DNA of 64,000 bases from Streptosporangium lutulentum (GCF_030811455.1 NZ_JAUSQU010000001.1:8866001-8930000), one strand, 5' to 3'. Counted from the first letter of the stretch, positions 28,766-36,874 are shown. The notes: a model not told the origin generated them from the sequence alone. Numbers and translations: made by a program.

Positions 28766-29225
28766 CGAGCCCGCCCGCGAAGCACCGCCCGGCGAAGGAG
28801 TCCCGGACCCGTACGGGGAGGCGCTCCCGGCTCCGGACGCGGCCGGGGGAGCCCTTCCCGAGGCCGAGGCCCGCGCCGCGCTGGCCAGGGCGCAGACCGG
28901 GCTGCTGGCCGCCCTGGTGGCCGGTGGGCGGCCGCCTTCCGGATTCGACGAGGAACGGCTGCGCATCCAGGAGTTCAGCCTGATCGCCAAGCGGAGGAGG
29001 ACGGTGGCCAGGCTCCGCCCCGATCTGGTCGCCCTGCTCGGCGACGGCTTCGCAGGGGAGTTCGAGACCTACGCCCGGGGCCGCCCCAAGCTGTCCGGCG
29101 GCTCCCACGCCGACGCGCGGGACTTCGCCGGCGCGCTTGAGGCGACGGGGCGCCTGCCTGGCCGGTCCGAGGACCCCGAGCCGCCTCCCCCGCCCCGCTG
29201 GTGGCGTTTCGCGCGGCGCCCGTGA
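28758..29225 (+). CDS. MNIO partner protein (SCO6045-like), translationally coupled
   Basis: A 155-residue protein from GTG 28758, overlapping the DUF692 stop by 8 nt, so it is surely co-translated. The N-terminal 35 residues are Pro/Ala/Glu-rich. The conserved part (about 38-130, AQTGLLAALVAGGRPPSGFDEERLRIQEFSLIAKRRRTVARLRPDLVALLG) resembles the small protein next to DUF692 genes in streptomycetes that I recall as SCO6045-like, and in length and position it parallels MbnC and DUF2063-type partners, which present the substrate to the MNIO. The Pro-rich C-terminus ends RWWRFARRP. The partner role is inferred from position. Confidence 0.7.
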   Translation: MPDEPAREAPPGEGVPDPYGEALPAPDAAGGALPEAEARAALARAQTGLLAALVAGGRPPSGFDEERLRIQEFSLIAKRRRTVARLRPDLVALLGDGFAGEFETYARGRPKLSGGSHADARDFAGALEATGRLPGRSEDPEPPPPPRWWRFARRP

Positions 29226-29340
29226 CGTCTGGAGTCGCCGGCGTTTCGCGCGGCGCCCGTGACCTCCGGTGACGGTGGTGTTCCGGTGGTGGCCGTGACC
29301 TCCGGTGCCGGTGGTGTCCCGCGCGACGGTCGCGGCTTCT
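29203..29340 (+). repeat. Tandem-like repeats spanning the end of the partner gene
   Basis: The 24-mer beginning GGCGTTTCGCGCGGCGCCCG and ending TGAC occurs at 29203-29226 and at 29240-29263. The first copy includes the stop codon of the partner gene. Then CGTGACCTCCGGTG (29258 and 29296 regions), each followed by a GGTGGTGTYCCG stretch, makes a second two-copy repeat. The sequence is non-coding and lies 50-160 bp upstream of the next gene. Confidence 0.5.
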
Positions 29341-29389
29341 CCGGCCACTGATATGCGCCGGACCGGGTAAAGGAGTCATGTAGGAGAAC

Positions 29390-30052
29390 ATGCCTCTTGC
29401 AAAGGTCGTCGTGGTCGCCGTTCTGATCGTCGTGACCGTCGCGCTGCTGGTGGTGGCGGGGTTGATCGCCTTGCGGCTGGCCATGCGCTCGCCGAAGGGC
29501 TACAGGGGCCCCGATCTGGAGCCGTACGAGCTGGCCCAGCTCGCGGCGGGGCGATTCCGGGTGCTGAACACCGTCCTGGCGTCCCTGGCCGCCGAGGGGA
29601 GGGTCCGCATCCCGTCCACCGGCCACCTGACCCTGACGGGCACCACGTCCGCGGGGCCCGTGCGTCCGTTGGAGGCCGAGGTCCTCTCGCTGCTCGAAGG
29701 CCGGCCCGACGGCCTGCCGGTCTGGGAGATCAAGGCGGCGCTGGTCCGGGGGGCCGCCGTCACCGCGCTGATCGCTCGGCTGGAGAAGCTGGGGCTGCTC
29801 GTCGCCGGCGACTCCGGGCAGGTCGTCCCCACCCGCGCGGGGCAGGCCGCGGTGGCCCACTACCGCCTGCGCCACCGCGAGGGCAGATCGCTGCCGCCCC
29901 GTCCCCGGGACCACGTCGTCCTGGGCGATCCGGGCGTCTTCGGCGTCGCCCTGTACGGCCTGGGCCAGGTGGCGGACCGCGAACTGGCCGCGGTGCTCTC
30001 CATGAGCGGCGCGTCGCCGCCGTCCGGCCCGGCCAGGGCGGGCAGGCTCTGA
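29390..30052 (+). CDS. Tail-less TIGR04222-type membrane protein
   Basis: A 220-residue protein: one N-terminal helix (about 5-28, VVVVAVLIVVTVALLVVAGLIALRL), then the motif PYELAQLAAGRFRVLNTVLASLAAEGRVRI, which matches PYELAYLAGGPRRVINTALGMLARAGAIRV of the gene at 26915, and a second repeat (VWEIKAALVRGAAVTALIARLEKLGLLV) similar to that protein's second half. The internal membrane pair is missing, and there is no Cys in the C-terminus and no Gly-rich tail. AGGAGAAC precedes the ATG. It may be a scaffold or regulator for the tailed protein. A relationship by duplication is clear; the role is not. Confidence 0.75.
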   Translation: MPLAKVVVVAVLIVVTVALLVVAGLIALRLAMRSPKGYRGPDLEPYELAQLAAGRFRVLNTVLASLAAEGRVRIPSTGHLTLTGTTSAGPVRPLEAEVLSLLEGRPDGLPVWEIKAALVRGAAVTALIARLEKLGLLVAGDSGQVVPTRAGQAAVAHYRLRHREGRSLPPRPRDHVVLGDPGVFGVALYGLGQVADRELAAVLSMSGASPPSGPARAGRL

Positions 30053-30100
30053 GGTCTGTCCGCGCGCGGCACGGTCGGCTACGTTGAACCGGTATCTAAC

Positions 30101-30110
30101 CAAGCGCTTG
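30101..30110. promoter_or_regulatory. CAAGCGCTTG dyad before the gene at 30127
   Basis: A perfect 10-bp palindrome (CTAACCAAGCGCTTGTAT context) 17 bp upstream of the start. CCAAGCGCTTGG-like dyads are typical operators of actinobacterial TetR regulators of lipid genes. The adjacent ribosome site GGGAG is at 30114-30118. Confidence 0.4.
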
Positions 30111-30126
30111 TATGGGAGTGACCGTG

Positions 30127-31080
30127 GTGAAAATCGTGGATCACGGAACGTGGCCGCTGCGGGAAGAGGACGAGGGGACGCACCCGGTCGGCGTGGAGCC
30201 CCTGTGGAGCGAGTCCGTCTATCTCGACTTCACGACCCAGGACGGTTCGATCGCCGGATACGTCCGGCTGGGCCTGTACCCCAACTGGAACCGCGCCTGG
30301 TACTGGGCCTGCCTGGTCGGCAGGGACCGGCCGACGGTGCTGGTGGTGGACAACCACGCGCCGCTCCCCGGACCCGACCTCGCCGTGAAGGGCGAGGGAT
30401 ACCGGGCCACCCACGAGGTGACGCGTCCGATGAGCTCCTTCAAGCTGACCCTGGACGCCCAGGCGGCGGTCGTGCTGGACGATCCGGCGCAGGCGTACAC
30501 GGACACCGGCGGGGCGCGGACGACCTCGCTGGAGTTCGACCTGGAGTGGAAGACCGTCGGCGGGGTCTACCCCTACAGCTTCATCCCGCGCTACGAGATC
30601 CCCTGTGAGGTCGCGGGGGTGATCAGGGTCGGCGGTGAGGAGATCCCCTTCTCCGGGCACGGTGAGCGCGACCACAGCTGGGGTGAGCGCGACTGGTGGC
30701 AGGTCTCGTGGCTGTGGAGCTCCGGACGTCTCGACGACGGGACGTTCTTCCACGGGATGCGGGCCAACGCCGGCTTCGAGATGCCCTGGCCGTGTTTCAC
30801 GGTCTCGCCCGGCGAGGAGCTGGGTCACCGCGAGGGCTTCACCGTGACCAGCGAGTTCGGCGAGGACGGCTTCCCCGTCCGGTCGCGGCTGGCCGTGCCG
30901 GGAGCCCCGCTGACGGCCGTGCCCGTCAGCTTCGCCCCGGTCGCGATGACCTCCCCTGACGGTGCGATCGCGCACTTCCCCCGTGCCCTGTGCCGGTTCG
31001 AGGCCGAGGACGGCCGTTCGGGTCACGGCTGGACGGAATGGCACCAGCCGCCTGGGTGGCGGGGGCATGGGTGGAGTTGA
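30127..31080 (+). CDS. CrtC/AttH-like (lipocalin-superfamily) protein
   Basis: I start at GTG 30127, with GGGAG 8 nt upstream, giving 317 residues (ATG 30112 would add five). The protein is all-beta with paired repeats: VYLDFTTQDGSIAGYVRLGLYPNWNRAWYWACLVG and, later, VRVGGEEIPFSGHGERDHSWGERDWWQ and SWLWSSGRLDDGTFFHGMR, a pattern seen in CrtC/AttH and DUF7064-like proteins. The family name fits best, but the reaction is unknown; a lipid, steroid or terpenoid substrate is plausible. It overlaps the next gene by 14 bp, so both are probably one operon. Confidence 0.65.
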   Translation: MKIVDHGTWPLREEDEGTHPVGVEPLWSESVYLDFTTQDGSIAGYVRLGLYPNWNRAWYWACLVGRDRPTVLVVDNHAPLPGPDLAVKGEGYRATHEVTRPMSSFKLTLDAQAAVVLDDPAQAYTDTGGARTTSLEFDLEWKTVGGVYPYSFIPRYEIPCEVAGVIRVGGEEIPFSGHGERDHSWGERDWWQVSWLWSSGRLDDGTFFHGMRANAGFEMPWPCFTVSPGEELGHREGFTVTSEFGEDGFPVRSRLAVPGAPLTAVPVSFAPVAMTSPDGAIAHFPRALCRFEAEDGRSGHGWTEWHQPPGWRGHGWS

Positions 31081-31645
31081 TCGCGTTTTGGCGGCCTGCG
31101 CCGGGGATACCCTCTCTGAGGTGGGGGGACTGCGTTGCCTTGACGGTTCGTATCTGACGGTCACGCCGGTGGCGTGCCGGGACGGTGCGGGCTCGCCGTA
31201 CGAGATCACGCTCGAACTCCATCGCGACGGCGCACTGTACGGAACGGTGGGGGAGCGGTGCGGCCGCTTCCTCACCCGGCTGGCCAGAGGGGTCGCCGAG
31301 GCCCGCGCCGGCCACGCGGCGCACTGGCCCGATCCCGACGACCGCTTCCCCGACGACGAAGAACTGTTCGCCTTTCGTTACCGGGCGAGGAACGAGGTCG
31401 TCGGCGGGGGCGAACTCCGGTGCCGGCTGCGGACGATCCCGACCTGGGTCCCCGGGCGGCGAGGTCCTGACGGGGAATGGCGACTCGCCCGAAGAGCCTT
31501 TGTGGAGGCCGGGGGCGGCGACGGAGCGGGCCTGCGCGCGGTCCTGACCTCGGCGGAGCTGGGGGTCTTCGTGGAGACTCTGGTCGCGGAGGCCGGGGAG
31601 TGCCTGGGGCCACAGAAGTCCGACAACTCAACCAGAACCCTGTAG
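31067..31645 (+). CDS. Hypothetical protein
   Basis: A 192-residue soluble protein from ATG 31067, inside the end of the previous gene and preceded by GGGGG. I do not recognise it. The N-terminal third has a beta pattern (GSYLTVTPVACRD, YEITLELHRDGALYGTVGERCG), the middle is acidic (WPDPDDRFPDDEELFAFRYRARNEV), and a C-terminal helix follows (SAELGVFVETLVAEAGECLG). There is no signal peptide or membrane segment. Co-translation with the CrtC/AttH-like gene suggests a related role. It ends about 80 bp before the prenyltransferase gene. Confidence 0.6.
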   Translation: MGGVDRVLAACAGDTLSEVGGLRCLDGSYLTVTPVACRDGAGSPYEITLELHRDGALYGTVGERCGRFLTRLARGVAEARAGHAAHWPDPDDRFPDDEELFAFRYRARNEVVGGGELRCRLRTIPTWVPGRRGPDGEWRLARRAFVEAGGGDGAGLRAVLTSAELGVFVETLVAEAGECLGPQKSDNSTRTL

Positions 31646-31726
31646 AGGGGGCAGAGGGGTCCGCAGGGCGGTGATAATTGCCTGTCAGCGCCCTTCGACG
31701 GCGGGCGTTGAGGGGGAGGACTCCAG

Positions 31727-32494
31727 ATGGGCGTGCGCGATCTCGTCTACCGGCTGTACGAACGACGGCTGGAAGCGAAGCTGTCCCGGCAGAAGGAGAC
31801 CGCTCCCCGGCACGTCGGCGTCATCGTCGACGGTAACCGGCGCTGGGCGCGTTCGATGGGCATCGACGATGTGAGCCGAGGCCACAGGAAAGGCGCCGAC
31901 AAGATCTCCGAATTGCTCGGCTGGTGCCGGGAGGCCGGTGTCGAGGTCGTCACAGTCTGGTTGCTGTCCAGTGAGAACATCAACCGCTCCAAGAACGAGC
32001 TGGACCTCCTGATGAAGATCATTGAGGACGTGGTCCAGGAACTCGTTGCGGACGGATGGCACATCAAGCCCATGGGAGCGCTTGATCTTCTGCCCGATCA
32101 CACGGCTCGTGTCCTGAAAAATGCAAAAGAAGCAACATCGCATCGTCCTGGTTTGATTGTGAACGTTGCCGTTGGGTATGGAGGAAGGCGTGAGATCGCT
32201 GATGCGGTGCGCTCCCTTCTTCAGGAGCATGCGAGCAAGGGCGCGAGCATCGAAGACCTGGTCGAGGTCCTCGATGTCGAGCACATCGCGGAGCATCTTT
32301 ACACGCGCGGCCAGCCCGACCCGGATCTGGTCATCCGGACCTCGGGAGAGCAGCGGCTCTCCGGCTTCCTGCTCTGGCAGAGCGCCCACTCCGAGTTCTA
32401 CTTCTGCGAGGCCTACTGGCCTGACTTCCGCAGGGTCGACTTCTTGCGGGCTCTCCGCTCCTACGCCGCGCGAAACCGGCGGTACGGCTCCTGA
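31727..32494 (+). CDS. cis-Prenyltransferase (isoprenyl/undecaprenyl diphosphate synthase family)
   Basis: A 255-residue UppS-type enzyme adding isopentenyl units to an allylic diphosphate. Landmarks are the catalytic Asp in VGVIVDGNRRWA, the SSENINRSKNEL region, NVAVGYGGRREIADAV and the Arg-rich PDLVIRTSGEQRLSGFLLWQSAHSEFYF, with Glu/Phe near the C-terminal active-site loop. Actinobacteria often have two paralogues, one short-chain (Z,E-farnesyl diphosphate, Rv1086 type) and one long-chain (for lipid II). The length and features fit the Rv1086-like type, but chain length cannot be fixed. GGAGGACTCCAG precedes the ATG. Confidence 0.9.
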   Translation: MGVRDLVYRLYERRLEAKLSRQKETAPRHVGVIVDGNRRWARSMGIDDVSRGHRKGADKISELLGWCREAGVEVVTVWLLSSENINRSKNELDLLMKIIEDVVQELVADGWHIKPMGALDLLPDHTARVLKNAKEATSHRPGLIVNVAVGYGGRREIADAVRSLLQEHASKGASIEDLVEVLDVEHIAEHLYTRGQPDPDLVIRTSGEQRLSGFLLWQSAHSEFYFCEAYWPDFRRVDFLRALRSYAARNRRYGS

Positions 32495-32737
32495 AACACC
32501 ACATGAACGCCATCTTTCGGTCAAGCTTGGGCTATTGGAAGACGGGCATTCAGGACGTACCGTAAGAAGTAGGAGAGCACAGCTCACCTACGCCGGAAGA
32601 AGGCCCGCCTTTGCGTCACGACCTGCCAAGGAGGGCCGGTCAACGGTGCCTCCTCGACAGTCGCGAGCGTGGGCCCGAGGCCGGTCCGCATCCCAGCTCA
32701 TGGCAGGGTGCCTCCCAAGGCGCCCGGGGGAGAACGC

Positions 32738-34060
32738 GTGGCAAACCCTTCGTCCTCACCCACGTCGCCGGTTAGCAATCGGCGTACGTACGTCCTGGAC
32801 ACCTCGGTCCTCTTGGCGGATCCAGCGGCGATGTGCCGCTTCGCCGAGCACGAGGTCGTCCTCCCGATCGTCGTCATCACCGAGTTGGAGGGCAAACGCC
32901 ATCATCCAGAGCTCGGATACTTCGCGCGCAAGGCGCTGAGGTACCTCGACGACCTCCGGGTGACACACGGGCGGTTGGACGAGCCCATGCCGATCGGCGA
33001 GGGCACCATACGGGTCGAGCTCAATCACAGCGACCCGTCGATCCTGCCCGTCGGCTTTCGGCTCGGTGACAACGACACCCGCATCCTGACAGTGGCCCGC
33101 ACCCTCGCCGCAGAGGGACATGACGTGGTGCTGGTCTCCAAAGATCTGCCCATGCGCGTCAAGGCGGCCTCCATCGGGCTCACCGCGGACGAATACCGCG
33201 CCGAGCTCGCCGTGGAGTCCGGCTGGACCGGCATGGCGGAGCTACAGGTGACCACGGAGGACGTCGAGACGCTCTTCGAGCACGGCACCGCCGACCTGGT
33301 GGACGCCCGTGACCTGCCGACCCACACCGGCCTGCGACTGCTGTCCAGCAAGGGCTCGGCGCTGGCCCGGGTGCTGCCGGACAAGTCGGTGCGGCTGGTG
33401 CGCGGCGACCGTGAGGTGTTCGGACTGCACGGTCGTTCCGCCGAGCAGCGGATCGCGCTCGACCTGCTGATGGACCCCGAGGTCGGCATCGTCTCGATGG
33501 GAGGACGGGCGGGCACAGGCAAGTCCGCGCTGGCCCTCTGCGCGGGCCTGGAGGCGGTCCTGGAGCGCCGCCAGCATCGCAAGGTCATCGTCTTCCGCCC
33601 CCTGTACGCCGTGGGTGGTCAGGAGCTGGGATACCTGCCCGGTTCGGAGAACGAGAAGATGGGCCCGTGGGGACAGGCCGTCTACGACACCCTCGGCGCG
33701 GTCACCACGCCGGAGGTGATCGAGGAGGTCATGGACCGGGGCATGCTGGAGGTGCTTCCCCTCACCCACATCCGGGGTCGCTCCCTGCACGACGCCTTCG
33801 TCATCGTGGACGAGGCGCAGTCGCTGGAACGCGGGGTGCTGCTCACGGTCCTGAGCCGGATCGGCGCCAACTCCAGGGTCGTGCTCACCCACGACATCGC
33901 CCAGCGGGACAACCTGCGGGTGGGACGGCATGACGGTGTGGTCGCGGTGGTGGAGAAGCTCAAGGGCCATCCGCTGTTCGCGCACGTCACGCTGACCCGT
34001 TCGGAGCGCTCGCCGATCGCCGCGCTGGTCACCGAGATGCTGGAGGACATCACGATGTGA
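32738..34060 (+). CDS. PIN-domain PhoH-family ATPase (PhoH2)
   Basis: A 440-residue fusion starting at GTG 32738 with GGGGGAGAAC upstream. The N-terminal PIN domain (about 15-165, TYVLDTSVLLADPAAMCRFAEHEVVLPIVVITELEG) has acidic metal residues of an RNase. The C-terminal PhoH domain (about 225-440) has Walker A GRAGTGKSALAL and Walker B FVIVDEAQSLERGVLL. PhoH2 proteins are RNA helicase-ribonucleases. The 243-bp leader upstream carries scattered GC-rich dyads only, no recognisable RNA motif. The gene ends at a strong bidirectional terminator. Confidence 0.93.
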   Translation: MANPSSSPTSPVSNRRTYVLDTSVLLADPAAMCRFAEHEVVLPIVVITELEGKRHHPELGYFARKALRYLDDLRVTHGRLDEPMPIGEGTIRVELNHSDPSILPVGFRLGDNDTRILTVARTLAAEGHDVVLVSKDLPMRVKAASIGLTADEYRAELAVESGWTGMAELQVTTEDVETLFEHGTADLVDARDLPTHTGLRLLSSKGSALARVLPDKSVRLVRGDREVFGLHGRSAEQRIALDLLMDPEVGIVSMGGRAGTGKSALALCAGLEAVLERRQHRKVIVFRPLYAVGGQELGYLPGSENEKMGPWGQAVYDTLGAVTTPEVIEEVMDRGMLEVLPLTHIRGRSLHDAFVIVDEAQSLERGVLLTVLSRIGANSRVVLTHDIAQRDNLRVGRHDGVVAVVEKLKGHPLFAHVTLTRSERSPIAALVTEMLEDITM

Positions 34061-34134
34061 GCCGTCGACGGCCGGCCCGGCGGACGGGAGTTCGCCGGGT
34101 ACGGCCCTCCGGCGGCGACGCGGATCGACTCCTG

Positions 34135-34171
34135 ACCGCCGGCCGCCGACCGAGAGCCGGCGGCCGGCGGT
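34135..34171. terminator. Bidirectional terminator
   Basis: ACCGCCGGCCGCCG (34135-34148) and its perfect complement (34158-34171) form a 14-bp stem with a 9-nt loop, followed by a T-rich stretch (TTCTCCGTTTTC). It separates the PhoH gene from the convergent lipoprotein gene. Confidence 0.85.
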
Positions 34172-34192
34172 TCTCCGTTTTCACGGGGGTCC

Positions 34193-34744
34193 TCACGGGG
34201 GAAGGCGCACTCCGGCGGCGGCCAGCCCGCGGTATTCGAAACAGGTGTGCTCCCCCATCGAGTCGGGGTTTCCCGGCAGCAGCCGGGTCACCTCGACGCT
34301 CCAGATGCTCTCCTGTTTGTTCTGCCGGATGGTGCAGGCGATCTGGGCGAGCCCCGCCGTGGAGATCTTGCCCTCGCCCGTGATGATCACGTTCAGCCGG
34401 TAGCCCAGGTTCTCCGCGAAATCGTTTCCCCGGTTCCGGACGTCGTCGGAGTATCTGGTGGTCTGGGTGTCGTAGGGGGTGAAATCGTTGAGCGCGCTGG
34501 TCAGGCCCGGTTTCGGCGGTCGTTTCCCGGCCTGGAACAGGGCGTCGACGATGTTCTGGACGGAGTCGGAGGTCACCGGGATCCTGACGGGCTCCAGCCG
34601 GCCGTCGCGGAGCAGGTAGACCGTCACCCAGGTGGGACTGTAACTGATCACCGGCGGGCTGCCCCGGTCCTGGACCTCGCTGGGGGGGACGCCGCATCCC
34701 GCGAGGGCCAGCAGGACGGCGAGCAGGCAGGTGAGCCGCCTCAT
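34193..34744 (-). CDS. GerMN-like lipoprotein (CseA/LpqB-like)
   Basis: A 183-residue lipoprotein, signal MRRLTCLLAVLLALAGC (lipobox LAGC). The rest resembles a GerMN domain: VTVYLLRDGRLEPVRIPV, then SVQNIVDALFQAGKRP, a TSALNDFTPYD segment, LNVIITGEGKISTAGLAQIACTIRQN and the tail WSVEVTRLLPG. The start codon overlaps the kinase stop (ATGA, 34741-34744). In streptomycetes the lipoprotein CseA and the LpqB proteins modulate envelope two-component systems, so this is a probable negative regulator or cofactor of the adjacent sensor kinase. Confidence 0.82.
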   Translation of the reverse strand: MRRLTCLLAVLLALAGCGVPPSEVQDRGSPPVISYSPTWVTVYLLRDGRLEPVRIPVTSDSVQNIVDALFQAGKRPPKPGLTSALNDFTPYDTQTTRYSDDVRNRGNDFAENLGYRLNVIITGEGKISTAGLAQIACTIRQNKQESIWSVEVTRLLPGNPDSMGEHTCFEYRGLAAAGVRLPP

Positions 34745-36147
34745 GCCGGGGGCAGCCAGACCGTGAAGAGGGTGTCGGACCTCCGCGAGCGGACCGAGAT
34801 CGTGCCGCCGTGCAGGTGGGCGTTCGCCCGTGCGATGGACAGGCCGAGTCCGCTGCCGTCGCCTCGCGCGCCCGCCTTGTAGAAACGGTTGAACACGTGG
34901 GGCAGATCCGCCGGTGGGATTCCCTTGCCGTGGTCGCGCACCTTCACCTCCAGTCCGTTCGGGGTGCTCCTCGCGGTCACCACCACGGGTGGCTCGCCGT
35001 GGCGCAGGGCGTTGCCCACGAGGTTCGCCAGGATCACGTCGAAGCGCCGGGGATCGACGGAGAAGGTCAGCCCCTGCGGGACGTTCACCTGTACGAGCTC
35101 CGACCAGCCTCGCACCTCCAGGCAGTCGCAGATCGCGTCGGCGATGCCCACGGTGTCCACGTTCAGCGTCGCCGTACCCGAGTCGAACCGGCTCGCCTCG
35201 ATGAGCTGTTCCACCAGGGTCCGCAGCCGTTTGATCTCCCGCAGCACCAGCCGCACGGCCGCCGCGGGTTCGCGGGGCAGCCGGTCGGCCTCCTCGGAGA
35301 GCATGTCGGTGACCGCGGTCATCGCGGTCAGCGGGGTCCTGAGCTCGTGGGAGACGTCGGCCACGAACCGGCGGGACATCGCCTCCAGCGAGCGCAGCTC
35401 GGACACGCTCCGCTCCAGGGCCGCCGCGGTGTCGTTGAACGTGGCGGTGAGTTCGGCGAGCTCGTCCTGGCCGTTCACGGGCAGCCGGGTGTCCAGGTGG
35501 CCGGCGCCGAGCGCGCGGGCCGCGGAGCCGAGCCGCCTGACCGGCAGCAGGACCTGCCGGGCCGACACCAGCGCCAGGGCGAGGGCGATGATCAGCACGA
35601 CGCCTCCGGCGGCCGCCAGCGGCTGCCGGAGCCCGGTCAGGAGATGCTCCTCCTCGGAGAGGGGGACGAACACGAAGACGCTCATCCCGGTGGGCTGGGC
35701 TGTGTGGACGGGTTCGATCCGCCAGACGGGCGTGCCGATGATCAGCCAGATGTTCCCCTTGACCAGCTGGCGTTTGGTCGCCATCCGCTGGGCGGACCGG
35801 ATCGCGAGATCGCTGGGGACGTCGCTCATGGTGAAGTCGCCGTCGGCGTAGAGATGGTCCTCGTAGCGGACCACCACCTTGCGGCCCTGCGCGCGCAGGC
35901 TCTTCTGCAACGTGCTGATCTCGGCGTTGGTCGGAGGGCCGTCGCCCGGCCAGAGCGCGCCGATGGGCACGCTGATGCCTCCGAGCGTGTCGCGCACGTC
36001 GCTCACGGCCACCTGCTCCGCGTGCTCGATCACCCGGCGTTTGACGATCTCGTAGCCGATGCCCGCGACCAGCGCGGACGACGTGATGGCGATCAAGATG
36101 AAGATGATGATCAGGCGTCCGCGCAGTCCGACGTACATCCGCTTCAC
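34741..36147 (-). CDS. Sensor histidine kinase, CseC/MprB-like
   Basis: A 468-residue kinase. I take the GTG 36147 overlapping the regulator stop (GTGA), giving MKRMYVGLRGR. Two membrane helices (about 12-33 and 176-197) enclose an extracytoplasmic sensor domain of about 140 residues. Next come a HAMP domain (about 198-250), HisKA with the phosphoaccepting His in FVADVSHELRTPL (about 258) and an ATPase domain with NLVGNALRHG, DHGKGIPP and GDGSGLGLSIARANA. The arrangement regulator-kinase-lipoprotein suggests envelope-stress sensing as in the Cse system. Confidence 0.92.
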   Translation of the reverse strand: MKRMYVGLRGRLIIIFILIAITSSALVAGIGYEIVKRRVIEHAEQVAVSDVRDTLGGISVPIGALWPGDGPPTNAEISTLQKSLRAQGRKVVVRYEDHLYADGDFTMSDVPSDLAIRSAQRMATKRQLVKGNIWLIIGTPVWRIEPVHTAQPTGMSVFVFVPLSEEEHLLTGLRQPLAAAGGVVLIIALALALVSARQVLLPVRRLGSAARALGAGHLDTRLPVNGQDELAELTATFNDTAAALERSVSELRSLEAMSRRFVADVSHELRTPLTAMTAVTDMLSEEADRLPREPAAAVRLVLREIKRLRTLVEQLIEASRFDSGTATLNVDTVGIADAICDCLEVRGWSELVQVNVPQGLTFSVDPRRFDVILANLVGNALRHGEPPVVVTARSTPNGLEVKVRDHGKGIPPADLPHVFNRFYKAGARGDGSGLGLSIARANAHLHGGTISVRSRRSDTLFTVWLPPA

Positions 36148-36818
36148 GGCGGGCTGAAACGGTAGCCGAATCCGCGGACCGTGTGGATGAACTCGGGCTC
36201 TGCGGGCACCGCCTCGATCTTGGCCCGGATCCGCTGGACGCAGGCGTCCACCAGCCGAGAGTCGGCGACGTGGGTGTGGTCCCAGACGGCCCGCAACAGG
36301 TATCTGCGGTTGAGGACCTGGCCGGGGTGGCGGACCAGTTCGAGCAGGAGCCGCAGCTCCGTGGGGGTCAGGTGGACCTCCCGGCCGTCCAGCGACACCT
36401 TGAGCGCCCCCCGGTCGACGACCAGCGCGCCGAAGGTGATGCGGTCGGAGGCGACCGACTCCACCCGGCGCAGGACGGCGCGGATCCGGGCGTCCAGCAC
36501 GCGGGGCTCGACCGGCTTGACCACGTAGTCGTCGGCTCCCGCCTCCAGCCCCACGACCACGTCGAGGTCGTCGCCCCTGGCCGTGAGCAGGATCACCGGC
36601 AGCTGGTCCAGCTTGCGGATGCGGCGGCACACCTCGACGCCGTCGATGCCCGGCAGCATCACGTCCAGGACGGCGATCTCGGGACGGCGCGAGCGGATGT
36701 GCTCCAGCGCCTCCTCGCCGCTGCCGTAGGAGGTCACGGTGTGGCCCTGACGGGTCAGCGCGAGCTCCAGTCCGGTGCGGACGGAAGGGTCGTCTTCAAC
36801 AAGGAGGATGCCAGCCAC
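36144..36818 (-). CDS. OmpR-family response regulator, CseB-like
   Basis: A 224-residue response regulator. The receiver has the phosphorylated Asp52 in VLDVMLPGIDG, the acidic pair ED and the Thr/Lys switch residues (LLTARG, VVKPVEPRVLDARIR). The C-terminal winged helix has RLLLELVRHPGQVLNRRYLLRAVWDH and ends in TVRGFGYRF. I start at GTG 36818, giving a standard receiver N-terminus (VAGILLVEDD), because the extra 38 residues of a longer frame are not receiver-like. A dyad at 36857-36874 upstream may be its own binding site. Confidence 0.93.
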   Translation of the reverse strand: MAGILLVEDDPSVRTGLELALTRQGHTVTSYGSGEEALEHIRSRRPEIAVLDVMLPGIDGVEVCRRIRKLDQLPVILLTARGDDLDVVVGLEAGADDYVVKPVEPRVLDARIRAVLRRVESVASDRITFGALVVDRGALKVSLDGREVHLTPTELRLLLELVRHPGQVLNRRYLLRAVWDHTHVADSRLVDACVQRIRAKIEAVPAEPEFIHTVRGFGYRFSPP

Positions 36819-36856
36819 CTGGACATTATTCTGCCTATGTCCGTTAATGGCCGCTT

Positions 36857-36874
36857 CGTCACAAAACCGTGACG
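36857..36874. promoter_or_regulatory. CGTCAC-N6-GTGACG inverted repeat upstream of the response-regulator gene
   Basis: CGTCAC (36857-36862), AAAACC, GTGACG (36869-36874): a perfect 6-6-6 dyad about 40 bp upstream of the regulator start. Autoregulation, or a CRP/FNR-type protein in reversed half-site order, are both possible. Confidence 0.4.

Noticed and set aside
32495..32737. Riboswitch upstream of the PIN-PhoH gene
   Set aside because: I looked for ydaO-like and other known leader motifs and saw only scattered GC-rich dyads.
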